A DNA stretch of 64,000 bases from Drosophila miranda. Taxonomy: Eukaryota > Arthropoda > Insecta > Diptera > Drosophilidae. The notes beneath the pieces were generated by a model. That model saw nothing but the letters and a program-made list of their open reading frames with translations. It had not been told where the DNA came from and searched no databases. Below are positions 1-9,800 of this stretch, piece by piece (the stretch's first letter is position 1; the number at the start of each line of letters is the position of its first letter). The position numbers and the translations under genes are program-made. The stretch is from positions 15,128,001-15,192,000 of the forward strand of contig NC_046674.1 in assembly GCF_003369915.1 (NCBI RefSeq), in the 5' to 3' direction.

Positions 1-2
1 GA

Positions 3-630
3 TGGTACACGCTGACGCCCTACTATATGGCGCTGACCATCTCGCGCCTGCCGCTCCAGGTGCTGCTGAACATCACCTTTATGATGGTCACCTACTGGAT
101 GTCCGGGCTGCCGGATCAGATCTGGCGATTCGGCATCTTCGTCGCAGTCGGCCTCATGATCTCCCTGGTGGCCGAGGGCATGGGCCTGGCCATTGGGGCC
201 ACCTTCAGCATAACAGTAAGTGCTGCTAAGGGAATGAATACAGTGGGAACGATCGAATAACATACACCTTCTCCATCCCTCTCTGCAGAACGGCAGCGTC
301 GTGGGTCCCATGATGATTGCCCCGCTGATGGGACTGGCCGTGTACGGCTTCGACTTTGCTCCCCAAATCACAGGCGCCATGAATCTGCTGATGAAGTTCA
401 GCTATGTGCGCGTCGGAGTGGTTGCCATGATCCTGGCCGTGTTCGGGTTCCAGCGCGAGGATCTGGACTGCGACGATATCTATTGCCACTTCAGCGATCC
501 GCGCGTGCTGCTCAAGTTTCTCGATGTAGAGAAGGTCTCTCTAATGCACCAGTTCGGCATACTGGCAATGCTGATGCTCTTCTTCCGCATCCTCATGTAC
601 ATCAGCCTGCGCAAGCGCTGCTACGCCTGA
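3..630 (+). CDS. ABCG-family transporter, C-terminal part (5' cut by window)
   Basis: Partial gene entering from the left edge. Coding exons are 3..215 and 289..630, joined in frame across a 73-bp intron (donor gtaagt after codon aca, acceptor ctctgcag). The visible 184 residues are the end of an ABCG half-transporter membrane domain: several hydrophobic helices, then the ABCG1/ABCG4-type tail, in which an RxG...F..RE.L.C....CHF motif is followed by a LDVE segment and a last helix ending in basic residues. The nucleotide-binding domain lies outside the window. ABCG1-type proteins dimerise and move sterols or other lipids across membranes; the substrate here cannot be read from the sequence. 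The D. melanogaster gene may be CG32091, but that assignment is from memory. It converges on the RIO kinase gene. Confident about family, not about which member. Confidence 0.9.
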
Positions 631-897
631 ACACAGCCACGATCCTCGGGCCACGGGGCCCAGGGCACTGATGAATCTTATTCCCTTTGTAGTTGTAGCC
701 AATGTCAACGCTGTGATTGTTCGATTTATGAATGCTTCCATGTATATTGTATATATTATGTACGGCCGGGCATGTACTCCCTGTCCACTGCTCATCCATT
801 GCAAATTGTGGTGCGAGTATTTTAACCCTTGACAAGACAAATTTTAGATCTAAGTTTATGTAGCTCTAAGCAGTTAGGATTACAGCCTCACCTTGCT

Positions 898-940
898 CCT
901 TGGGGCTGGACATCAATCAGCAAAGGGGCCAGCCCCAAGG
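898..940 (+). other. Perfect inverted repeat in ABCG 3' UTR
   Basis: Twelve-base arms at 898-909 and 929-940 are exact reverse complements around a 19-nt loop, 268 nt after the stop codon and before the poly(A) signal. In the transcript this would make a GC-rich stem. Confidence 0.7.
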
Positions 941-999
941 CGTCTGCACAGTTTTATACATATTGTTTGTGGTTAAAGTGATTTGAATTCGAATTTTAC

Positions 1000-1005
1000 A
1001 ATAAA
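1000..1005 (+). terminator. Poly(A) signal of the ABCG gene
   Basis: AATAAA about 370 nt after the stop codon, the first canonical signal downstream, giving a 3' UTR of roughly 0.4 kb. Confidence 0.6.
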
Positions 1006-1029
1006 AACGAGTGGGAACGCTCTTATACC

Positions 1030-1560
1030 CAGAAAAGCATCGAGAGAAAAGAGCAACCACGACTGCTAGTTATGTTATAATGTTTCCACCTGTTTTATTC
1101 GACTGCTCTTAATTCTGCTACATCTGTCTTTCTCTTTCACTTCTCACAGCAACACCAACTGTGTTGCTATCTTGCTTCTCGACATGCGGCGCACATTGCA
1201 TGAGGAATAGTGTGAACGAGAAAGAGACAGAGAATGAATAAGCGCGTGGAAGTGGGAGCATAGCCACTGCAAGTCGATTTGTTTATTCTTACTACAATAA
1301 TGATCCGATCTGATAAAGATCCGGCAATCTTCTTGATATGGCCATTTTCAAAGATTCTGCGTCTTCGGTTTTACCGTATCTTCGGAAGGGTGGATGCCAC
1401 AGATTGTCGTCCTGTGTGGGGGCAGAATACAAAATTGTGGTTGTTCTAGCCCTCATAGTCTCTGAGATTTACGCGCTGATCCTTCTGGGTGCTACACACA
1501 TCCACATGCAACACACAACTAATTATCCCTAAACTCTTCGAGTACCGGTTATACAAATAA
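1030..1560 (+). repeat. Interspersed repeat, copy 1
   Basis: This stretch shares two blocks with 42352-42765 and 62672-62900, which lie in the opposite orientation. One is a pyrimidine-rich block with an AACACCAA core near 1120-1165. The other is an end block near 1485-1550, reading as 'gggtgctacacacatccacatg' split by differences, ending in an ACTCTTCGAGTA-like run. The middle (1300-1430) resembles a common Drosophila intergenic repeat. No coding capacity. I suspect an SGM/INE-1-like non-autonomous element of the obscura group; the family name is inference. Confidence 0.6.
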
Positions 1561-1739
1561 TGGATCCGACTAGAATCTAAAGTTAAATTTTATAAATGAG
1601 GCCTCATATTGATATCAATGATTTATACAAAAAATGTAAGACTACAGATCCACATTGACTCCATGCACTCCGGAGGTCTACCGATATCGGTAGCTACATC
1701 GACAGTTTCTTGCGCTTAATTCGAATCGTGGTGGCCTTA

Positions 1740-3569
1740 CTATTTCTTCATAGTGCCTATTTTCTCCTTGCGCTTCTTAACATGCTTTTTCACCTTGACC
1801 TTTCGCTGTTCCGCTTTGGCATCCTTCACAGCTTTCTTGCGGGCCTTTTTACTCTCCAGCGATTCGTCCCGCGGACGGGCCGAGTTCTTGAACTTGGAGC
1901 CATCGTCGTTGTCCTGGGAATCATCTTCATCTTCGCTTCCACTTATTTGGTCGTCGCTTCCCACGTCCTCTTGCTCGGCTGTGGGCAGCAATACGTCTGG
2001 TTGCTTCTGCACGTCCAAATCGGATGTCAAGCCGGTGATCTTCCCATAGATTAGATTCTGCTGCACACCTTGCTTTGCCTTGGCAACATCACGCTCGAAA
2101 TGACGCACCTGGGGAGGAGATTTGTGTTTATAAAACAGTTATCGACTAGAAGCTGTCGTTTGCCTACCTCGTCCAAGCGCTTGGGAATGTAGGTGTTCTG
2201 CCAGACGGCCTCATCGATTCTCTCCTGTGCCGTTATGGCATCGAAGTCGCGGTCTTTAATGCGCTCCGAGATGCTCTCCAAGCACTGCTCCATGTTCTCC
2301 TCGGTTATCGTTTGGTCGGTAATGAAGTCGAAGAGCTCCTTGACAGTCATGGTGGCTACCGACTTCTTGCGGAAGAACTCCGATATGTTGGTGCAGTCCT
2401 TGCGCAGAAAGTCGAATGCATGCGGATGATCGTGCTCGACTGCCTGGCTGACATCGATAATCACCAGTTGGCCGTCCTGCATCAGAATATTGAACTCTGA
2501 GAGATCGGCGTGGACAAGGCGGCACTGGTTGTAGATCCGCCACATGATCACCACACAGTCCCGGTACAGCTCTCGCGCCTTCGACGTGCTCAGTTCGTAG
2601 TCTTTTAGCTTGGGCGCCGGCCAGCCATCCCGGCCGCAAAAGCGCATAACCAGCACATGGGATCGGAGCAGAATCGGCTCCGGCACGGGCACTCCAGAAT
2701 TTCGCATTCGTAGATAGTTGCGCATCTCCTTCTCGGCCCACGTGCGAACCATCTTGCGCGGATTGTGCTTACAGTAGCCGTGTCGGAACCGGAACTCGCC
2801 GGACACGTACTTGTCGCGGTCCTTAAACACCAGAATGGAGGTCTTATAAATTTTGATCGCATACTCATCGGCGCCGTCTTTGGACACAGCATGGTAGACG
2901 TTTGCCTCCTTTCCCGTCGATATGCAGCCGTTAATCTCTTGGATCAGGCCGCGATTGAGTAGCTTGAAGAGTATCATGCGTGTGCGCGGATCCATCACCT
3001 GCTCTGCGGTGGCTCGATCGTGCTTATCTCTTACGCGCACTCGATCCGTGTCCTGTCGGCGATCAAAGTTGACTAACCGGTTGGCCGCCTGGGCACTCAT
3101 GTTCGGAGTCGGATCATATTTCTCCACATTGATGCGTGCAGAGTATCGCCGTAGCAGCTTTTCGTTGGGCTGGTAACTGCTCACACGTGGAGCAGCGCCT
3201 CCACCGTTTCCTGCTCCACCTCCAGCAGCAGCTGAACCAGCTGTTGTCATCTGCGGCTGTGTGTTGTGCTTGTTAAAGCCGCTGTAGGCCTCCTCGTACG
3301 CATCGTATTCATCGCCCAGCGCGTAGTCGTCGTCTTCTTCATCATAGTCGTAATCCAGATCCTCACCAGCTTCTACTTTTCCTTCTTGTTGGCATTGCTC
3401 ATCGCTGGGTTTCGGTTCGTGTTTCACGGTGAGAGATTTGAAGTCTTGCAGCCACTCCGACTAAAAAGATAAGTTTTTGCAATTTGATGTGATACCTGTG
3501 GGCTAGGCTTACATTCAGTTCCTCCAAATCCTCCTCCGCGTCGCTGTACTTGTGTAGGTCGTCGCTCAT
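1740..3569 (-). CDS. RIOK1: RIO kinase 1
   Basis: Three coding exons on the minus strand, 3513..3569, 2168..3460 and 1740..2108, give 572 residues, close to human RIOK1. All introns are short (52 and 59 bp), GT-AG and phase 0. The acidic, low-complexity N-terminus (residues 40-80) is followed by the RIO kinase domain. It has the ATP-binding STGKEANVY at about 200-208, the catalytic loop HADLSEFNIL at about 336-345 (Asp338) and the metal-binding IDVSQAVE at about 354-361. The C-terminus (about 530-572) is a basic Lys-rich tail typical of the family. RIOK1 acts in the cytoplasm in final maturation of the 40S ribosomal subunit and binds pre-40S particles and, in mammals, PRMT5. It is divergent from the RPC8 gene, with 291 bp between start codons. 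Confidence 0.95.
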
Positions 3570-3860
3570 CGTGGGAGAGTATCGGCCAGTTGCAGTCCAC
3601 CGCACAGACCAGTATATTTATAGCGCACAAACTTTTACCACAAATGTGAAATTTCAATTAAAATTTCGACAAGTGGTTAAACTCTGCACGTGTGTCGCTG
3701 CCGTTCACAGCGGCGCGTTAACATTGTTTTGGTATTTTATGGCAGCGCAGCTGTTGCGCCGTACAACAATCTAGTATTTTCTGATACTGGAGCTACAAGC
3801 GTGATTCTTCATAAATATTACAATTTAAATTTAAATATCAATTAATTTATATATGGCACA
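3570..3860. promoter_or_regulatory. Shared divergent promoter region, RIOK1/RPC8
   Basis: The 291 bp between the two start codons must hold both 5' leaders and both core promoters. I see no TATA box in a convincing place; an AT-rich run precedes the RPC8 start (3805-3855). The GC-rich centre (about 3690-3725) is the likely core. Confidence 0.5.
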
Positions 3861-4716
3861 ATGTTTGTGCTGGCCGAGCTAAAGGATACCGTGCGCATTG
3901 CGCCGGACCAGTTCAGTGTAAAGTTGGTGGATGCTATACGCGACGAAATCGACCGAAAACTGGCCAATAAAGTATGTTCAAATTGTTTTGTTTTCTTTGG
4001 CTCAAGTATAATTTCCGATTTGCATTTGCTTCGTCTATGTTCCTAGGTGCTACTTAACGTTGGCCTCTGCATAGCGCTCCAGGATATCGTATCGCTGCAA
4101 GACTCCATTATTCTACCGGGCGACGGTGCCTCCCACACCGCAGTGGTCTTTCGCTACATCGTTTTCCGGCCCAAGGTCGGCACCGTAATGACCGGCAAAA
4201 TACGTAGCTGCAGCCGTGAAGGAGTCCACGTAACGCTGGGCTTCTTCGATGACATACTTATACCACATGCCGCCTTGCAGCATCCCTCGCGTTTTGATGA
4301 GGCCGAGCAGGCCTGGGTCTGGGAGTATCCCTTGGAGGACGGCGCCAAGCACGATCTCTTTATGGACGTTGGCGAGCCTATCAAATTCCGAGTATCGCGT
4401 GAAATCTTCGAGGAGACATCGCCAGTTGGGCCGCCAAAAACGGAGGCACAGGGCACGCAGGGCCCTAGTACATCCACAGCTGCCGCTACCGCTGCGCAGG
4501 AAATCAAGACTCCATACAAGATTATTGTAAGCCAGTCCCATTCCTATAGTCTGCACATTTAATCATTCTTGGCCCGTATTTCAGGGGGCTATCAACGAGT
4601 CCGGCCTGGGCGTACTCTCCTGGTGGGATCAGCAAGGGAAAGAGGACGACCAAGAAAACGAGGATAATACGGAATACGACAATGATGAGAATGGCGAGGG
4701 TGCGTGTGAGGAATGA
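3861..4716 (+). CDS. Polr3H: RNA polymerase III subunit RPC8 (RPC25/POLR3H)
   Basis: Three exons, 3861..3971, 4047..4526 and 4585..4716, all phase 0, encode 240 residues (human POLR3H has 204). The N-terminus [13 protein letters not shown] with the following 75 residues is the Rpb7-like tip domain. Residues from about 80 on form the OB/S1-type RNA-binding domain specific to the RPC8 family, ending at a GxLSWW motif near residue 208. In Pol III this subunit pairs with RPC9 to form the stalk that helps initiation on tRNA and 5S genes. An acidic Asp/Glu/Asn tail of about 30 residues follows the usual end of the family and looks lineage-specific. The start is the first ATG and matches the family's N-terminus. 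Confidence 0.95.
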
Positions 4717-4771
4717 CATCTCCCGCGATTCTTACACTTTTTGACTATTAAGCATGCATCATGCAACCTGA

Positions 4772-4777
4772 AATAAA
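4772..4777 (+). terminator. Poly(A) signal of RPC8
   Basis: AATAAA 56 nt after the stop codon. Confidence 0.6.
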
Positions 4778-4959
4778 GACGAGTCCAGCTGTTATGGATC
4801 TTCTTCTATTGAGAAAATCACCGACGCAGGAAAATAAAGCAAAAATGCTGGGACATTGTAAATATATACGTAGACTGTCTATTATTTTTACCTGTTTTAC
4901 CACTGCGATTTCATAGCACACGCTGGTGATTTGAAAGATCAAAATCAAGACTAACTATT

Positions 4960-5405
4960 GCTTTATTAAAAGAACATTCTTCATGAGTAACTCGTACGTT
5001 TAATGTAGGCCAAAACAGGGCCATAAGCTCTGCAAGGTCCACGCTGTCCGACTGCTTAAAATCCATTAGTGTCGTAGACTTCGGGTATATTTCCATTTAA
5101 ATTCACCAGCAAACTCAACGCTTTATGTGTTTCATTCAGTGCATTCTCTAGTGTTCTGGCCCAGTGACCAAATCTGCGACCCATTGTGAAATTATAGCTG
5201 AGATGAAATCGGAAAAGAGGGTCTTTACCCTTTTTGGCGGTGGTCTTAATAAAGATCTTTGTAAATCCACACCAAACAAGTATGCTATCAAGCTGGGAAT
5301 AACATAGCCGCTTCGTACACCTGGATGACGTACATCTGTCTTCAGAGTGTAAACCGATATGTCTCGGACTTGAATTATCTTAGTCGGAGTAATCTTGAAT
5401 GGCAT
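4960..5405 (-). pseudogene. Broken copy of the nested gene at 12.6 kb
   Basis: Read on the minus strand from 5405, this begins MPFK and later shows LFRFHLSYNF, then LENALNETHKALS, LVNLNGNI and finally KQSDSVDLAELMALF. These match, in the same order, segments of the protein at 12599-13189 ([47 protein letters not shown]). Reading frames are broken between blocks. The piece between the exon-1 tail and the exon-2 'MDLKQ' region is deleted, which removes the intron. DNA similarity runs past the stop codon (TAAACGTAC... and ACTCATGA), so it is a copied DNA segment and not just a protein resemblance. The stretch 5230-5405 is diverged and only tentatively included. Confidence 0.75.
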
Positions 5406-6293
5406 TTTACGGTAAAGCACTAGACGTTGATTAGGGCAATTGATACCCTTGGGGCGATCGGCAATATTTTAGATTTCCTAAAGTTTTTAGGAAATGTGTA
5501 TCCAATATGTCCATAGTCTATTCTACTCGATTCTCGTTCCACTAAGCTGGCGGCTGCGGCACCGAAAAAAGAGATAAAGCCCCAATTTAAATTCAGTTTT
5601 GCATTTATTTATGTTATCATGTACTTGTAGATGTTTTTTGCTTTTGGTTTTAGATTGCCAGTTGCAAACCGCATTTGTTCAGTGTTCATGCAACGATTTC
5701 ACATTTTAATAATTAAAAAAAAAAAAAAAATCAAAGCATTTACATTTACAGTAGAGAATAGGTGTGTGTGTGTGAGTGGGCTCTGCGGCTTCTCTTGATA
5801 AGAACAACAGACAGCTCTAAAATGTAGTCTAGATGATACTAGCACATGCTGCTCGCGAAGGAAAGGGATTGTTCCACAGGGATTCGAGTTCATTCGTAGC
5901 GTGCACTTTCCGTTTCCGGTTCTCTGCTTAAAATACATGTTTAGCTGTCGGGTCATACGTTAATTACAGGACTACAATCAAATTGGGGAGGGGGGTTTCC
6001 CTGGTCGGGCTTCGGTTTCGGGGGATTGTATAGTTTTGGACTTTGATTCCATTTCCATCTAAAGCTGTCCAGCAAGTCCAGCTGTCTTGCATGCCATGCC
6101 TCTGCTCTTCTAAACTGGTAAATATTTTCATATAATTTCTAATGAAATTTACTTCATTTCTTAGTTGGTTTCTTTGAACTAGTGTGGATTAATTGCATAT
6201 TTTGATTTTTTTAGCATTTGGTAGTATTTTGGGCGCAATGTTTCGTTTCGATTTGACAGACATTCGTGTTTTTGTAATTTACAATTAGACTGT

Positions 6294-6331
6294 ATCTGAA
6301 TCAGTATCTGTATCTGTATCTGTATCTGCAT
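6294..6331. repeat. (TATCTG)n microsatellite
   Basis: Four perfect and two imperfect 6-bp units in the presumed FBXL16 3' UTR. Confidence 0.8.
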
Positions 6332-6780
6332 GTTTAGTTACAGCGAGAATAATATAATAGATAAAAGGTCCGTTAAAACTACCATAATATAAATAATGTA
6401 TTGTATGTATATTTATAAATATATTTTTATTTGTATATTAGACATATTATATTTATATTGCATGTAAATAAATATCATCTTTGGGTCTTTTGTGGTACAT
6501 CGTCTTAAACAGATCAACTTAACTTAGTTCCGTTCCAAATCACAGCAGAAATCATACAAAAAAATTCTAAAACTATATGCGAGTAAGTGGGGGTTGGAGG
6601 TTGGGGGCATAAGGCATAAGGTATAGGGTAGAGGGTGGAGGGTATAGGGTAAGGGCAAGGTAGTTAGGAACTTTCCGAATAAAGATAAATGTACAAATTA
6701 GCATACTCATAGATACATACATAGTTCGTAACTAAAATCAGTTTCCAAAGTGGTTGGGGGGAAAGGGAAAGTAAAGTAAA

Positions 6781-6829
6781 GTTCAGTGTTTAGTGTTCAG
6801 TATTCAGTGTTCAGTGTTCAGTGTTCAGA
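6781..6829. repeat. (TTCAGTG)n tandem repeat
   Basis: About seven 7-bp units, slightly diverged, 27 bp before the FBXL16 stop codon on the 3' side. Confidence 0.8.
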
Positions 6830-6855
6830 GTGTCAACCAGCGATCTCTCAATCGA

Positions 6856-9800
6856 TTATTCGATTATCAAGCAGCGCGGCAAGTGCTCCTTCAAATAGTC
6901 AAAGAGCTCGTGCGATGCCCCCGGACAGTTTGTGAGCTCCAGCTCCTGCAGATGCCGCAGCTGTATGAGGCTGGACAGCCCCGACGAGGTCAGCAGCGGA
7001 CACCCGGCCAGCGACAGCACCTGGAGGTTGCGCATCGAGCAGAGGTGCTGCAGCCCGAAGTCCCGCACCTGGGAGCACCAGCGCAGGAAGAGCGCGGTGA
7101 GCGAGAGCATCGTGGACACATATCCAACGCCAATATCCGTGATGTGCACGCATCTGACGGAGAAAGCAGTGAATATAGAACCTGTCGTTGCCTCTTTGAG
7201 GGACTCACCTATCCAGCGTCAGCTCCTCCAGCTGATTCAGATCACAGGCGATATACTCGAGCGAGGCGTCCGTAATGCGGGGACACCAGGACAGGTCAAG
7301 GGCGCGCAGCTTCTGCAGGTTCTCGGCAATCAGCTCGACTCCATCGTCTGTTAGCTTACTGCAGCCGGAGAGGCTCAGCACCGTCAGATGCGGCAACGAG
7401 TGCACTGCAAGAAGAGTCGAAAGAATCAAAGGATTAGTTTAACAACTGAGTGCTTCTGCATCTGCATCGGCAGCCCCAGCCCGAGCCCCAGCTCCAGCCC
7501 GAGCCCCAGCTCCAGCCTTAGCCCCAACGAGTATGCATTCTACTCACGTAGCAAACGTTTCCTGCAGTCTGCAGTAACTTTTAAAATACTCTCCCTCCTC
7601 CTTTAAGAAAGCATGCCCCAAAGAGGGGGCACAAGGACAGCGGGTTGCCTGAACCTGCGCAGATACTGGATAAAACGGATAGCGAATGGCGAATAGCGAC
7701 GCGGCACATGGCTAAAATTACCGTTCGTAAGCCGCTTAGACTTTCCCAATGGGTATGGGAATGGGAAATGGAGGGGCTGGAGAGGGGAGGGGAGGGGCAT
7801 AGCAGTGCTTGGGCGGCTGCGGAAACAGAGATAAGAGGCGCTGAAGAAAAACCAACTCCAAAGGAGAAGAAGGGGGTGCCCGCTTCACTACCTCCCTCCC
7901 CCAAGGGTGAGAAGAAGTCGAAAAGTGCAAGGGTTCGGGTACGGGTATGGGTACGGGTCCGGCCGAGTAAGCCGCTTTGTGCGGCCGTACAGGCAACACC
8001 AACTGTGTGCGACCCACTTCGACTGCGGCCGGCAGATGCTCGGAGGGGGAGAGGAGCACAGGAGGGCACGGGCACCCCTTGTTTGGCTTCTGACCAAAAA
8101 AACCGCAAGAGGCATAGAAAAAACGATTTGAATTACAAAATATGCACACACACACACACGGATGCAGATAGCTCAGATACACAGATTCTCAGATAGTGAA
8201 TGGAAAACTAACGGACTAAATGGGAAAGCCTATGAAAAATTGATGAAACGAGTCCCGCTCTGTGCTCTGTTCTCTCTGCCTGGCTCTAGCTGCGGACTGG
8301 ACTGGACTGGACTGGACTGAAGCGAAGCCTTTATGCTATTTACATAATGGATGCCTTGTGATGAGTGGATGGGAGTGCGAGCAATCTTTAAGTTTTGGCC
8401 AGAGCTGATGAGCGGATGAGCACCCCATAAGGGGGATCCCACTGAAAGGTCGACACGTACTCCCATCAGTAAACGCTACCTTCTGGAATCCTTATCACTG
8501 AGCAGTTCTGCAGTTTCTCCATTAATGGGACCTGCTCAAGCCTTACTTAAAACGTAATTTTGAATCCATTGGCCAATACATATTCAAGCGCTATTGAGGA
8601 GGCGGAAAGGGAACCAAGATGGGAAGCCCCAACAGTGACAATAACCGTAACGCTGACGACGGGCAGGAGAGGGAGAAGCAGCAGCAGCAGCAGCAGCAGC
8701 AGCAGGGTGTTGTGCCTCCTCAAGGAGGCTAACAGTAATTGTATCTATCAAGTGAGAGCTGCTGCTGCTGCTGCTGCAACTAATGGGGCAAGCCGGCTGT
8801 TTGGCAGAGAGGCACAAACCGCAAAAACATGCAATGACAAAGACAAAGGCGCCTCTATGCCACGGAACAACAGTATGCGTATGAGTAAGTGCATGCATAT
8901 GCAAATAGACATAGATACAGATACAGATACAGAGACATCTACGAGTGCTTTTATTGGAAACTGTGATTAGCAGGCCGCCGCGGCGGCGACAGAAGCCGAC
9001 GCAGACCACATTAGATGGGAGGCGAAAGGCGAAAGGGATATGCCCAGAGAAACAGAGACAGAGAGACAGCTAGACAGAGAGAGAGAGCGCGGGATCGGGC
9101 GGATAATGATCATCGATTGAATTACACTCTGAGCTAGATCTGTGCATCGGCCTCGATTTGCGCGTATTTATCGCGCTCGTGATCGCCACTGAAATTCATT
9201 TCGTTATCAGCGCTCCATCAACGCGCAACGATCCCGTCCCGTAATTCCGCGATTCCGCGATTCCTCTCAGACCAGACCGTGTGTCCGTGTGTCCGTGTGT
9301 CTGTGTGACTGTGTGACCGTGTGGTGGCATTCCCCTGGGACCAGTCACCTGGGACCTGGTCCCGTGCTGCAGTTTCATTTTGTGACCGACACTAACGGGT
9401 AATGGCTGGCCGCAGGACTACTCGTTTTTGCGATCACAATACTGAAATTGCAGCAACGAGCAGCGAAACTGTGGAATGTGTGCAAAACAGTGTGAAAAGT
9501 GATCTATTAGTGATTAAGGGAAACAGACTCAAGTGGAACTGTTTTTTTGTTTTCTAATTTTGGTTGCTATGCTGCTGCTTTAGTTGGAACTCTTAAATCA
9601 AGTATAACTTCTCTATGTACTTCAACTAGTATTTACGTGCTGGCAGAGTAGGTGTCCACAGGATTCAAGCGGACACCTTTGGTGGCACTCGATCGGTGCA
9701 AAACGAGTGCACCGGACGAAGGTGAGAGAGCATTCCCTGGAGCGGAGACTGATTAGTTAATCAGTGACTCGAGACTCACTCGCGAATGACCTTGGTGCTG

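Larger units (their letters stand above)
5405..6855 (-). other. FBXL16 3' UTR and spacer
   Basis: No coding potential. A minus-strand AATAAA lies at 5604-5609, which would give the FBXL16-like gene a 3' UTR of about 1.25 kb. The segment is AT-rich and holds short tandem repeats at 6294-6331 (TATCTG units) and 6781-6829 (TTCAGTG units). Confidence 0.5.

Noticed and set aside
7645-8196. 183-codon plus-strand ORF in the FBXL16 intron
   Set aside because: Low-complexity purine and CA repeats, no domain, several overlapping open frames on both strands.
9051-9092. GAGA-rich run as a Polycomb response element
   Set aside because: A simple purine repeat alone; no PHO sites seen nearby.
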